A program made the translations under genes and the position numbers. Positions 35,179-44,076 of a stretch of 64,000 bases of DNA are shown here, in pieces. Under the pieces are notes generated by a model, which made no database searches, had not been told where the DNA came from, and saw only the letters and a list, made by a program, of their open reading frames with translations. The stretch is from JAUUSJ01 sp051880475 (GTDB lineage: Bacteria; Bacillota; Clostridia; Lachnospirales; Lachnospiraceae). The stretch lies in the NCBI GenBank assembly GCA_051880475.1, contig JBJEOA010000055.1, positions 32,170-96,169 on the forward strand, written 5' to 3'. The first letter of the stretch is position 1. Each line of letters opens with the position of its first letter.

Positions 35179-36468
35179 ATGACTTATCAAGAGGCACAAC
35201 AGTATATTTTAGATATACCGAAATTTAGTAAAAAAACTGGATTGGATAATATAAAAGAATGTTTAAAAAGACTTAAAAACCCACAGAATCATTTTCATAC
35301 CATTCATATTGCTGGTACGAATGGAAAGGGCTCTGTTTGTAATTATTTAGACTCTGTATTAAGAGAGGCGGGGTATCGCACTGGAATGTTTACTTCTCCA
35401 CATCTTGTGACGATGAGAGAGAGAATGAGAGTGGATGGCGAGCCCATTAGCGAGGAGAAATTTTTAGAAATATTTTTTCGAGTAAAATCAGTCGTAGATG
35501 AGATGAGACAAGAGGGTCTTTTGCATCCTTCTTTTTTTGAGTGGATTTTTCTTATGGCAGTTTTATTCTTTGAAGAGGAGAAAATACAAGTTTGTATTTT
35601 GGAGACAGGACTTGGAGGACGTCTTGATGCCACAAATGCGGTGGAAAGTGATGCCTCCGTTATCACCTCTTTAAGCTATGACCATATGCAGTATTTAGGA
35701 GATACTTTGGATAAAATTGCAGCAGAAAAAGCAGGAATCATAAAAAGAAAAAAGCCATGTTTTTCTATTTGGCAAAAAGAAGAGGCGAGACAAGTTTTGG
35801 AAAAGGTGGCGAGAGAGAAAGAGAGTCCATTTCATTTAGTCGATAAAGATTCCATTAAGGGCTATAGAGAAGAAGGTGATGGGATTGTATTTTGGTTTGG
35901 AGAAAAAAAGGAAGAATACCATATTTTAACAAAAGCATACTATCAAATAGAAAATGCGGCATTAGCAATTACTGTTTTAGAGGGTTTATTTCCTAAAATT
36001 CCTCAAGAAGTCATAAAAAAGGGATTGAAAAAAACTTTGTGGGAAGGTAGAATGAATAGTGTGAGTCCAAGTATTATTATAGATGGGGCACATAATGAAG
36101 ATGCTATTGAAAAGTTTTGCACTACGATACAAAAATTTTATTGTGTAGAGAAAAAAAGTCTTTTATTTGCGGTTGCCGAGGATAAAGATTATGTGAAAAT
36201 TATCCAATACCTATGTGAGAATTGTCAGTTTGAGAAAATTATGGTGACGCAAATTTACGGTGCGAGGGCAACTTCAATAGAAACGATTTTTAATCTGTTT
36301 CGACAAAATACAAATACAGATATATGGGTAGAGAAAGATTTAGAGAAAGCATATGAAAAGATGAAAAATAGTCTAAAAAAAGATGAGCTGCTATTTTGTG
36401 TGGGCTCACTCTACTTAGTAGGGAGTATTAAGGCATTGGAAGAGAGGAAGGGTAGAGCAAATGATTGA
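35179..36468 (+). CDS. folC: Folylpolyglutamate synthase / dihydrofolate synthase
   Basis: A 429-aa Mur-ligase-type enzyme that adds glutamates to folates (and joins glutamate to dihydropteroate). HIAGTNGKGSVCNYLDSVLREAGY (near residue 45, read in two parts) is the P-loop, FTSPHLVTMRERMRVDGE follows, and LETGLGGRLDATNAV near 140 and IIDGAHNEDA near 305 are typical. The end overlaps the next gene by 8 bases. It heads a three-gene unit with two proteins of unknown function. Confidence 0.93.
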   Translation: MTYQEAQQYILDIPKFSKKTGLDNIKECLKRLKNPQNHFHTIHIAGTNGKGSVCNYLDSVLREAGYRTGMFTSPHLVTMRERMRVDGEPISEEKFLEIFFRVKSVVDEMRQEGLLHPSFFEWIFLMAVLFFEEEKIQVCILETGLGGRLDATNAVESDASVITSLSYDHMQYLGDTLDKIAAEKAGIIKRKKPCFSIWQKEEARQVLEKVAREKESPFHLVDKDSIKGYREEGDGIVFWFGEKKEEYHILTKAYYQIENAALAITVLEGLFPKIPQEVIKKGLKKTLWEGRMNSVSPSIIIDGAHNEDAIEKFCTTIQKFYCVEKKSLLFAVAEDKDYVKIIQYLCENCQFEKIMVTQIYGARATSIETIFNLFRQNTNTDIWVEKDLEKAYEKMKNSLKKDELLFCVGSLYLVGSIKALEERKGRAND

Positions 36469-36859
36469 TTTTAAAAAGGAACTGGAAAAATTTAAGCCAT
36501 GTATGAATACTGATGAGGTAGAAGAAGCAATCTATGGCAGCGATTTGAAAGACTTAACGGATATCATGAGAGAAGTGATAGAAGAGTTTAGGAAAAATGA
36601 AAAAATAAACGAAAATGAACTTGCAGTAAAGATTAAGACAGATATAAAAGAAGAACTAAAAGAAGAAGTGTCACATCATACCTTCCTTGTATCAGGAGAA
36701 CAAGTAGAAAATGTGGAAGGAAAAGAAGAAACTCTTAGTGGGATAGAGACTGACAGTCAGCTAGAAAAAATAGAGCAAGATTCAAAAGAGGAAGTAACTC
36801 AACTTATACAAAGCGAGAATGGAAACGATAGTGAAGAAGATAAAGGTGGTATTAAATGA
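36461..36859 (+). CDS. Small acidic protein, function unknown
   Basis: A 132-aa protein. Residues 1-75 look helical (MIDFKKELEKFKPCMNTDEVE, ending IKEELKEEVSHHTF), and residues 76-132 are a Glu/Ser/Gln-rich disordered tail. No membrane segment. It overlaps folC by 8 bases and the next gene by 4 (ATGA), so it is probably translated together with both. It may be a partner of the zinc-ribbon protein that follows; I do not recognise it. Confidence 0.6.
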   Translation: MIDFKKELEKFKPCMNTDEVEEAIYGSDLKDLTDIMREVIEEFRKNEKINENELAVKIKTDIKEELKEEVSHHTFLVSGEQVENVEGKEETLSGIETDSQLEKIEQDSKEEVTQLIQSENGNDSEEDKGGIK

Positions 36860-38310
36860 AATGTATGAAATGTAATAGCAATCTGACAGAGAGTGGATAT
36901 TGCAATCAGTGTGGATTTAATATATCTCATTTAATTAAGTCAAAAAATACATCCGGTTGGTACTATAATCGTGCTTTAGAAAAGGCGAAAAATCGAGAAT
37001 TAAGTAATGCGGCTGCTCTTTTAGAGATTGCTTTAAGTTTTGATAAGGAAAATATTGATGCGAGAAATCTTCTTGGATTGATTTATCATGAGATGGGACA
37101 GATTGCAAAAGCGATGCATCAGTGGGTCATTAGTATCAATATTGATATAGAAGATAATATTGCTATAAAATATTTGCAACAATATCAAGAAGATGAGCAT
37201 GCTATGCAAAAGATAGATAGGGGCGTAAATTTATACAATCAGACTCTTTATAGTGCGCGTCTTGGAAAAGAGGGAATGGCACTTCTAAAAATTGAGGAAT
37301 GTTGTTTCGTAATTCCAAACTTTGTAGATGCACATTTACTTAGAGCTCTTCTTTATATGAATAAAAAAGATTGGGAGCAGGCGAAAAAAGCTATCAAAGA
37401 TGTCTTAAAAATTGACCGATATAATCCAACGGCAGTTCGTTATTTAAAGGAAATCCCAGAGTATAATATAGATAAGGGATATAAAGATGCCTTGAACGCT
37501 CTCTTGCCAGAAGTAAAAAAAGAGGAAAAGAAAGAGATAGTAAAGGCAACTGAGCATGAAAAAGGAAAAGAAATAAAAAAAGAAACCAAAAAAGAAGCTG
37601 TCAAGGAAGAGAAAAAGGAAAAAACAGCAAGAGGCTATGTCAAAATAATCGGAGGTCTTGTGGCAGGCATTATGATGGGTGTTATCATTATGTGGGCTAT
37701 GCTTGTTCCTATGAATCAATCTTTTGAAGAGCAGTTTAACTATGTAAAAAATCAAATAAATCAAAATACTGCACAGGCAAATCCTTCTAAGTCTACAGAG
37801 AGTGAGAAGGAAAATGGCACGACACAAGATACACAAGACACAAAAGATACGCAAGTAACTGCGGAGATAGTAGATTATACAGGTAAAGATGACAAAAAAG
37901 GTATTATGGATTATATGATAATAGCTATGGGTCACTATAAAGATGGAAATGCTGTCAAGGCGGCGAAGGCTTTAATAAAAGTAGATGAGGATATGTTAAA
38001 ATCTGATTCTTCTAAGGAAAAATACGATGAGATTAAAAAATCTACTTTCGGAGAGGCGTCTACACAGCTTTATAACTCAGGTATGGAATTATACAATGAG
38101 AGAAATTATGATGAGGCGGCAAAGGATTTTAAATTAGCATATAAAATCGACGATAGTAATGTCGAGGCATATTATTTCCTTGGACTTTGCTATCAAAATA
38201 CAGATCAGGTAGAAAAAGCAAAAGAAGTATACGAAGAGATTAATAATAAATTTAAAGGTTCCGACAGAGAACACGATGCAAAAGATCGTTTAAGACAGAT
38301 GGGATATTAA
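36856..38310 (+). CDS. Zinc-ribbon / TPR / single-span membrane protein
   Basis: A 484-aa protein. Cys3, Cys6, Cys16 and Cys19 form an N-terminal zinc ribbon; residues 30-215 hold TPR-like repeats (ALEKAKNRELSNAAALLEIAL, NIDARNLLGLIYHEMGQIAKA); 225-260 is a Lys/Glu-rich spacer; residues about 262-285 are one membrane helix (GGLVAGIMMGVIIMWAMLVP); then a flexible Thr/Asp-rich part and further TPRs (about 350-484, YEEINNKFKGSDREHDAKDRL). The positive-inside pattern puts the zinc ribbon in the cytoplasm and the C-terminal TPRs outside. An inside-outside adaptor is plausible. Function unknown. Confidence 0.75.
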   Translation: MKCMKCNSNLTESGYCNQCGFNISHLIKSKNTSGWYYNRALEKAKNRELSNAAALLEIALSFDKENIDARNLLGLIYHEMGQIAKAMHQWVISINIDIEDNIAIKYLQQYQEDEHAMQKIDRGVNLYNQTLYSARLGKEGMALLKIEECCFVIPNFVDAHLLRALLYMNKKDWEQAKKAIKDVLKIDRYNPTAVRYLKEIPEYNIDKGYKDALNALLPEVKKEEKKEIVKATEHEKGKEIKKETKKEAVKEEKKEKTARGYVKIIGGLVAGIMMGVIIMWAMLVPMNQSFEEQFNYVKNQINQNTAQANPSKSTESEKENGTTQDTQDTKDTQVTAEIVDYTGKDDKKGIMDYMIIAMGHYKDGNAVKAAKALIKVDEDMLKSDSSKEKYDEIKKSTFGEASTQLYNSGMELYNERNYDEAAKDFKLAYKIDDSNVEAYYFLGLCYQNTDQVEKAKEVYEEINNKFKGSDREHDAKDRLRQMGY

Positions 38311-38321
38311 TATTCTAGATT

Positions 38322-38383
38322 TCTACGCTGACTAGTGAATTATTAAGAGGTGATTTTAGTAATTCACTAGTTAGTCGAGTAGA
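38322..38383 (+). terminator. Stem-loop before spoIIAA
   Basis: CTAGTGAATTA at 38332-38342 pairs perfectly with 38360-38370, and the stem is extended by TCTAC (38322-38326) with GTAGA (38379-38383) past an asymmetric internal loop. No T run follows directly. It separates the upstream unit from the spoIIA operon. Confidence 0.5.
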
Positions 38384-38462
38384 AGAGCGATTTGTATCGT
38401 GTTCTTTTCTTTATGTTTGCTTTTTGGAGTAAACGAATCTGTTCAGTGTGAAAGGGGATAAT

Positions 38463-38801
38463 ATGGGAGAAAATTTCCAGATGTATAAAAAATTTTTATT
38501 AATTGAGCTTCCAAGAGAGCTTGACCAATACCAAGCAGATAAGATAAGAAGAGAATGTGAAATTTTATTTTTAGATCAGTGGGTAAAAAATATTGTACTT
38601 GATTTTAGACAGACAGAAATGATGGACAGCTCGGGTGTTGGAATGATTATAGGAAGATATAAGCAAGTTTCAGCATTAGGTGGAAAAATCTATGCCATTC
38701 ATATGAATAAAGTCATACGAAAGGTAGTACAAATTTCGGGGCTTTATAAGATTATGGAAGAATTAGAAAATTTAGATATAGCAAAACAATGCATTAACTA
38801 G
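38463..38801 (+). CDS. spoIIAA: Anti-sigma F factor antagonist
   Basis: A 112-aa STAS-domain protein. In its unphosphorylated state it binds SpoIIAB and frees sigma-F in the forespore. VLDFRQTEMMDSSGVGMIIGRYK near residue 45 carries the phosphorylated serine (DSSG). Start at ATG 38463 after AAAGGGG; an in-frame GTG 15 bases upstream is inside or before that site. It is the first gene of the classical spoIIA operon, 12 bases before spoIIAB. A sigma-H promoter is expected but I could not see a convincing one. Confidence 0.95.
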   Translation: MGENFQMYKKFLLIELPRELDQYQADKIRRECEILFLDQWVKNIVLDFRQTEMMDSSGVGMIIGRYKQVSALGGKIYAIHMNKVIRKVVQISGLYKIMEELENLDIAKQCIN

Positions 38802-38813
38802 GAGGAATAGAAG

Positions 38814-39254
38814 ATGACGACGAATCAAGTGACAGTAGAATTTGTCAGCAACCCAGAAAATGAAAAATTAGCGAGAGTGATGATATCTGCGTTTAGCACA
38901 ATACTTGACCCAACTTTAGAGGAAATGGCAGATATGAAAACAGCTGTGTCAGAAGCGGTGACAAATGCCATTATTCATGGTTATGAGAAAAAACGGGGAG
39001 TAATTCGCATGGAATTGCAGAGAAAAAATAGGACAATTACTGTAATAATATCGGATAAGGGAAGTGGAATTGAAAATATAGAAAAGGCAATGGAGCCTTT
39101 GTTTACAACAAAGCCAGACCAAGAGAGAACTGGAATGGGATTTTCCTTTATGGAGGCATTTATGGATGAACTTGATGTCGTGTCAAAACTAGGAGAGGGA
39201 ACTACAGTGACAATGAAAAGAACCATCCCAAAGAGGGAGCCATATAGAAAGTAG
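38814..39254 (+). CDS. spoIIAB: Anti-sigma F factor, serine kinase
   Basis: A 146-aa GHKL-type kinase that binds sigma-F and phosphorylates SpoIIAA. VSEAVTNAIIHGYEKKRG near residue 45 is the N box; SDKGSGIENIEKAMEPLFTT near 82 is the G1 box; ERTGMGFSFMEAFMDELDV near 104 is the G2 box. AGGAGGAAT is the RBS. Order and spacing are those of Bacillus and Clostridium spoIIA. Confidence 0.96.
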   Translation: MTTNQVTVEFVSNPENEKLARVMISAFSTILDPTLEEMADMKTAVSEAVTNAIIHGYEKKRGVIRMELQRKNRTITVIISDKGSGIENIEKAMEPLFTTKPDQERTGMGFSFMEAFMDELDVVSKLGEGTTVTMKRTIPKREPYRK

Positions 39255-39263
39255 AGGGTTAGC

Positions 39264-39974
39264 TTGGATCAGACATTAGAGTTGCTAAAGCTTGCAAAAG
39301 AAGGACAAAAAGCGGCAAAAGAAACACTAGTGTTAGAAAACAGGGGACTTGTATGGAGCGTAGTAAAAAGATTCCAAAATCGTGGGCTAGAGAGTGAAGA
39401 TTTATTTCAAATTGGCTGTATCGGTCTTTTAAAATGTATCGATAAATTTGATTTATCTTATGGAGTTAAATTCTCTACTTACGCTGTTCCAATGATATCT
39501 GGAGAAATCAAGAGATTTTTAAGAGATGATGGAATGGTTAAGGTGAGCAGAACGCTAAAGGAACTTGCCTACCGCGCATATCAATGTCAAGAAAAGCTAC
39601 AAGAAAAATGGGGAAGAGAACCTAGTATTACAGAAATTGCAAAGGAGATAGGAGTAGAATGTGAGGAGTTAGCTCTTGCATTAGATGCAAATAGTGAGGT
39701 GGAATCGCTATATCAGCCAATCTATCAAAAAGAGGGACAAGAGATTTTATTGATGGATAAATTGGAAGAAGAGGATAATGAAGAAAATTTAGTAAATCGT
39801 TTATTTTTAGAGAAGGTATTGTCTGAATTAGAAAAGGAGGATAGAGAGTTAATTTATAAAAGATATTTTGAAGATAAAACACAGTCTGCCATTGCAAAAG
39901 AGCTTGGAGTATCACAGGTACAAATTTCTAGGAGAGAGAAGAAAATTTTGAATCAAATAAGAGAGAAAATATAG
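39264..39974 (+). CDS. sigF: RNA polymerase sigma-F factor, TTG start
   Basis: The first forespore-specific sigma factor, 236 aa. NRGLVWSVVKRFQNRGLESEDLFQIGCIGLLKC is region 2 with the core-binding SEDLFQIG; GVKFSTYAVPMISGEIKRFLRDD follows; region 4 ends in KTQSAIAKELGVSQVQISRREKKIL. The start is a TTG at 39264 (with GAGGGT 6 bases upstream); no ATG lies before the conserved part, so the non-standard start is well supported. Confidence 0.95.
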   Translation: MDQTLELLKLAKEGQKAAKETLVLENRGLVWSVVKRFQNRGLESEDLFQIGCIGLLKCIDKFDLSYGVKFSTYAVPMISGEIKRFLRDDGMVKVSRTLKELAYRAYQCQEKLQEKWGREPSITEIAKEIGVECEELALALDANSEVESLYQPIYQKEGQEILLMDKLEEEDNEENLVNRLFLEKVLSELEKEDRELIYKRYFEDKTQSAIAKELGVSQVQISRREKKILNQIREKI

Positions 39975-39989
39975 GAAGTAAGAGACTAT

Positions 39990-40036
39990 GAAAAAGCGCC
40001 AGTTTTGGTAAATACCAGTTCTGGCGCTTTTTCATT
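39990..40036. terminator. Bidirectional terminator between sigF and ugd
   Basis: GAAAAAGCGCCAG (39990-40002) pairs with CTGGCGCTTTTTC (40021-40033); an inner stem GGTA/TACC extends it. A's precede and T's follow, so it can end both convergent transcripts. Confidence 0.85.
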
Positions 40037-40062
40037 AAGGATTTTTTATAGCATCTTTAAGT

Positions 40063-41301
40063 TTAATCACGTTGGAATAAATCTCTTGTATAAACTTTGT
40101 CCATTACATCTGACAATTTATCGGACATACGGTTTGCGATAATAACATTACATACATCTTTGAAGCGATTAAAATCTTTTTCCACTTTGCTTCCAAAAAA
40201 TGTTTCATCTTTTAATGTAGGCTCATAAATAATAACTTCTGCTCCCTTTGCTTTTAAGCGTTTCATAACTCCTTGAATAGAAGATTGTCGGAAATTGTCG
40301 GAATTTGCTTTCATTGTGAGACGATATACTCCAATGACAACAGAATTTCCAGGCGTGCCATCTCTTCCGGCAGTACCTTCAAAATATCCCGCTTTTTCTA
40401 AAATACGCTCTGCAACGAAATCTTTTCTTGTAGAGTTTGATTTTACAATCGCTTCGATAAGATTTTCAGGGATATCTTCATAGTTAGCGAGAAGTTGTTT
40501 TGTATCTTTTGGAAGACAGTATCCGCCATAACCGAAGGATGGATTATTATAATGTGTACCAATTCTAGGATCTAGACAAATACCATCAATAATTTGTTTT
40601 GTATTAAGTCCACGAGCCTCAGCGTAGCTGTCTAATTCGTTAAAATAGCTGACACGAAGAGCGAGATAAGTATTGGCAAATAATTTAACAGCCTCCGCCT
40701 CAGTAGGATTTGTATATAAAATAGGGATATCTTTTTTAATTGCCCCTTGTGCTAAAAGATTTGCAAATGTATGTGCGGCAGCCACAAGACGTTCATCTTC
40801 TAGTGGAGCGCCGACAATAATTCTAGAAGGATAGAGATTATCGTATAATGCACGTCCTTCTCTTAAAAATTCTGGTGAGAAAATGATATTATTTGATTGA
40901 AACTTTTTTCGAACAGAGAGAGTATATCCAACTGGTATTGTGGATTTAATTACGATGATTGCATTTGGATTATACTCTAGTACTAATTTGATAACAGCTT
41001 CTACATTAGTTGTATCAAAATAATTCATTTTTGGGTCGTAATTTGTCGGAGTGCTCACAATGACAAAATCTGCATCTGTATATGCCATTTTAGCATCCAT
41101 CGTTGCTGTTAGATGTAAGTCTTTTTCTGCTAAGTATTGTTCAATTTCAGCATCTATAATTGGTGATTTTTTAGAATTAATCATATTCACTTTTTCTGGA
41201 ATAATGTCTACAGCGTACACTTCATTATGTTGAGCTAAGAGAATCGCATTCGATAATCCTACATATCCAGTTCCAGCAACTGCAATTTTATAAGAATTCA
41301 T
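40063..41301 (-). CDS. ugd: UDP-glucose 6-dehydrogenase (UDPGDH family)
   Basis: A 412-aa nucleotide-sugar dehydrogenase that oxidises UDP-glucose to UDP-glucuronate. IAVAGTGYVGLSNAILLAQHN at the start binds NAD; VSTPTNYDPKMNYFDTTNVE and IKSTIPVGYT near 125 are conserved; the catalytic cysteine lies in GYGGYCLPKDT near 255. The precise substrate (UDP-glucose or a related sugar) is inferred. It is divergent from the polysaccharide cluster and probably feeds it. Confidence 0.9.
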   Translation of the reverse strand: MNSYKIAVAGTGYVGLSNAILLAQHNEVYAVDIIPEKVNMINSKKSPIIDAEIEQYLAEKDLHLTATMDAKMAYTDADFVIVSTPTNYDPKMNYFDTTNVEAVIKLVLEYNPNAIIVIKSTIPVGYTLSVRKKFQSNNIIFSPEFLREGRALYDNLYPSRIIVGAPLEDERLVAAAHTFANLLAQGAIKKDIPILYTNPTEAEAVKLFANTYLALRVSYFNELDSYAEARGLNTKQIIDGICLDPRIGTHYNNPSFGYGGYCLPKDTKQLLANYEDIPENLIEAIVKSNSTRKDFVAERILEKAGYFEGTAGRDGTPGNSVVIGVYRLTMKANSDNFRQSSIQGVMKRLKAKGAEVIIYEPTLKDETFFGSKVEKDFNRFKDVCNVIIANRMSDKLSDVMDKVYTRDLFQRD

Positions 41302-41487
41302 AATATATTATTTCCTTTCTATATTTTAAATTAAATGGGAACGGATTCCCACAGAAACCTCAAGACTTGATTTTTTAGGTCTTTTATTTATTGTAAAGAA
41401 GAAAGAAAGAAATGTCAAGAATTGAGGAAGGATAGTTTGTAAAAGGCAGAAAAATTATTTGCAATTAAGATTTAGCTTTTTAATCAA

Positions 41488-41536
41488 TTGTAAATTATGC
41501 TAGAGTAATGTATACTATTAATTGACATGATATGTC
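41488..41536 (+). promoter_or_regulatory. Candidate promoter with palindromic operator for the polysaccharide cluster
   Basis: TTGTAA (41488-41493) and TATACT (41511-41516) are spaced by 17 bases. Eight bases later comes the palindrome GACATGATATGTC (41524-41536), near the likely start of transcription, a typical place for a repressor site. The remainder of the 295-base gap shows no gene. Confidence 0.5.
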
Positions 41537-41596
41537 TGATTTATATGTAAAATTTTGACCCCAACATCATTATATACTATTTATTGGAGGAAAAAT

Positions 41597-43984
41597 ATGG
41601 AGTACAATAAAAATAATGTAGGTATTATTGGATATTGGTTTGCGACTAATTATGGAGGTGTTGCGAGCTATTATTCCCTTTATACTAAGATAGAAAAATT
41701 AGGTTATTCTCCTTTTTTTATAGAAGATACGAACTTACATCAAGATAAAAGAAAAAAAGAAGCTTTTTCAAGGAAATTTTTTAAAGAGATAGGAGCATCT
41801 ATTTGTGAGCCATATAAAAAGGAAGAATTAGAAAAGCTGAATGCATATGCGGATACATTTTTGCTTGGCTCAGATCAAGTTTTTACTGTGACTGGAATAA
41901 GCAAACATGGAAAGGTATTTATGATGGAATTTGCAAATCCAGATAAGAAGCGAATTGTTGTCTCAGGCTCATGTGGCGGAGAAAATATAAGAAAGGAAGG
42001 AAATGAAGATTTAGTTAGCTATGTGAGAGAAGAGCTGCAAAAATTTTCAGGAGTTTCTGTTCGGGAAAGTTCAGGAGTTGATTTAGTTAGAGATAAATTT
42101 AGAGTAGATGCAACTTATTTGATTGATCCTATATTTTTTACTAGTCGAGATGAATTTAAAAGAATTGGAGAAACGGCAAAATTAGAGAAAAAGGAAGAAT
42201 ATATGTTGGCATATATTTTAGATCCGACAGATGATAAGAGAGAGGGAATACAGAAAGTATCTGAAATATTAGGATTGAAAAAGAAGATTGCCTTAGATGG
42301 AAGACAGTTTACACATGAAGAAAATTCAAAAAAGCTTGATTTAATAGAGGATACATTGCCAGAATTAGATTTTAAGCAGTGGCTTCATTATTATTCAAAT
42401 GCTTCGTTTATTTTGACAGATAGTTTTCATGGAATGGCTATGGCACTTATACTTAATATTCCATTTATTGTATACATCAATCAAAAGAGAGGATATCAAC
42501 GTTTTGAGTCTTTGAGACGGACATTTGGTGTGATAGATAGCCGATTAATAAAAAATACAAGTCAGATTACAAAGAAATTAGTTCGACAAAAAATCAATTT
42601 TAAAAAAATTAATGCTGTGATAGAGCAAGAGACGAAAAAATCTGAAGAATGGATAAAAAAATATTTATCTACTCCAAAAGCAGAACTAGATTCTATTGCT
42701 CTGCCAGGAAAGACAGTGAATGAATTACTTTCCAAAAAAATGTGTACGGGATGTGGCGCATGTTTGAATGCTTGTCCATGTGATGCTATAAGATTATGTC
42801 AGGATGAATGGGGATATTATAGAGCTAAAGTAGAACAAGAAAAGTGCATAGACTGTGGAAAATGTGCTAAAATTTGTCCGGCGATAAAATCCCCCGTTAA
42901 GTTAAATAAAGAGCAGCCAGAGTGTTATGAATTTATTGCAAAAGATTCTAAAACATTAATGGCAAGTTCTAGTGGCGGAGCTTTCTCTGTCTTTGCGAGA
43001 GAAATATTTAAGAGACAGGGAGCTGTCGTAGGGGCAGCGTGGAGAGATGATTTCTCCGTAGAACATATTATGATAGAGGATGAAAAGGAACTTCCTAAGT
43101 TACAAAAATCAAAGTATTTACAAAGTTATACTGGAATGATTCATTCTCAGGTAAAAGAGCATTTGAATCAGGGACAGGTCGTTTTATTTACAGGATGTCC
43201 ATGTCAGGTGGCGGGATTGAAGTCTTACTTAGGGAAGGAATATGATAATTTAATTGCTATTGATTTGCTCTGTGGAAATGCTCCGTCCTCTCAGTTTTTC
43301 CAAAGATATTTAAAGGAGTCTTTCCCAGAGGGAATAAATAAATATGAATTTCGTAATAAATCATTTGGTTATAATGCTAGAACGGTAAAGATAGAGTTAA
43401 AAAATGGAAAAACTATCATTCATAAAGAGGGCAAACCACCTAAAGAGGCCGGGAAAACTATCATAAAAGAGAAAAATAAAGAAACACCAATCAATGCCAG
43501 AAATGATGCGTATCAACAAGTTTATCATAGCCATACGATGTGTGCAACCCACTGTGAAAAATGTAAATATCAACAAATTCCAAGATATGGAGATTTAACA
43601 ATAGGAGATTTTTGGGGATTAAGTTCAAAAGATAAAGAAATCAGTGTAAAGAAGGGTGCCTCTGTAATTCTTTCTAATAACGAAAAGGGAAGTAGTTTTC
43701 TGAAATCTTTATCTCAAGATGAAATTCAAGTTTTAAAAGAAGTTCCTCTAGAGTGGATAGGTGGAAATGGATATGCACTAGAAGGAAAAAAGAATTATTG
43801 TTCTGATAAGAGAGATGAGTTTTATGAAGCTGTAAAGAAAATGACCTTTTTAGAGGCGGTAAGCTATATAGTAGAAAGAGATGAGAAAGAAGAACCGTCA
43901 AATCAGACGATAAAAAGAATTCAAAATAAAAAGAACATATATAAAAAAGTAAAAAAATTAATAAAAAGATGGATGAAAAAATAA
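41597..43984 (+). CDS. Fused polysaccharide pyruvyl transferase / ferredoxin / FrhB-type protein
   Basis: A 795-aa fusion. Residues 1 to about 340 read as a polysaccharide pyruvyl transferase (GIIGYWFATNYGGVASYYSLY; FLLGSDQVF near 95; ILTDSFHGMAMAL near 275), which adds pyruvate ketals to sugars. Residues about 378-430 hold two CxxCxxCxxxC clusters (CTGCGACLNACPC and CIDCGKCAKICP), a bacterial ferredoxin. The rest is FrhB-like (coenzyme F420 hydrogenase beta family) with SSSGGAFSVFAREIF and FTGCPCQVAGLKSYL. The tail is lysine-rich (KKVKKLIKRWMKK). The ATG at 41597 after TTGGAGG is chosen over an upstream TTG. The redox partner's role is unknown. Confidence 0.85.
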   Translation: MEYNKNNVGIIGYWFATNYGGVASYYSLYTKIEKLGYSPFFIEDTNLHQDKRKKEAFSRKFFKEIGASICEPYKKEELEKLNAYADTFLLGSDQVFTVTGISKHGKVFMMEFANPDKKRIVVSGSCGGENIRKEGNEDLVSYVREELQKFSGVSVRESSGVDLVRDKFRVDATYLIDPIFFTSRDEFKRIGETAKLEKKEEYMLAYILDPTDDKREGIQKVSEILGLKKKIALDGRQFTHEENSKKLDLIEDTLPELDFKQWLHYYSNASFILTDSFHGMAMALILNIPFIVYINQKRGYQRFESLRRTFGVIDSRLIKNTSQITKKLVRQKINFKKINAVIEQETKKSEEWIKKYLSTPKAELDSIALPGKTVNELLSKKMCTGCGACLNACPCDAIRLCQDEWGYYRAKVEQEKCIDCGKCAKICPAIKSPVKLNKEQPECYEFIAKDSKTLMASSSGGAFSVFAREIFKRQGAVVGAAWRDDFSVEHIMIEDEKELPKLQKSKYLQSYTGMIHSQVKEHLNQGQVVLFTGCPCQVAGLKSYLGKEYDNLIAIDLLCGNAPSSQFFQRYLKESFPEGINKYEFRNKSFGYNARTVKIELKNGKTIIHKEGKPPKEAGKTIIKEKNKETPINARNDAYQQVYHSHTMCATHCEKCKYQQIPRYGDLTIGDFWGLSSKDKEISVKKGASVILSNNEKGSSFLKSLSQDEIQVLKEVPLEWIGGNGYALEGKKNYCSDKRDEFYEAVKKMTFLEAVSYIVERDEKEEPSNQTIKRIQNKKNIYKKVKKLIKRWMKK

Positions 43985-44014
43985 ATTGTATTTTATTTTG
44001 TTTATGTAAAAAAT

Positions 44015-44043
44015 TTGATTAAAGAAAAACACTATGTTATGAT
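44015..44043 (+). promoter_or_regulatory. Candidate sigma-A promoter before glf
   Basis: TTGATT (44015-44020) and TATGAT (44038-44043) with a 17-base spacer, 33 bases before the glf start. Confidence 0.5.
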
Positions 44044-44076
44044 AGGGAAAAACAAAAAAGAGTAGGAGGAATTCTA

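Noticed and set aside
37444..37935. 163-codon minus-strand frame opposite the zinc-ribbon/TPR gene
   Set aside because: Its phenylalanine- and leucine-rich sequence mirrors Lys/Glu codons on the plus strand; it is an antisense shadow.
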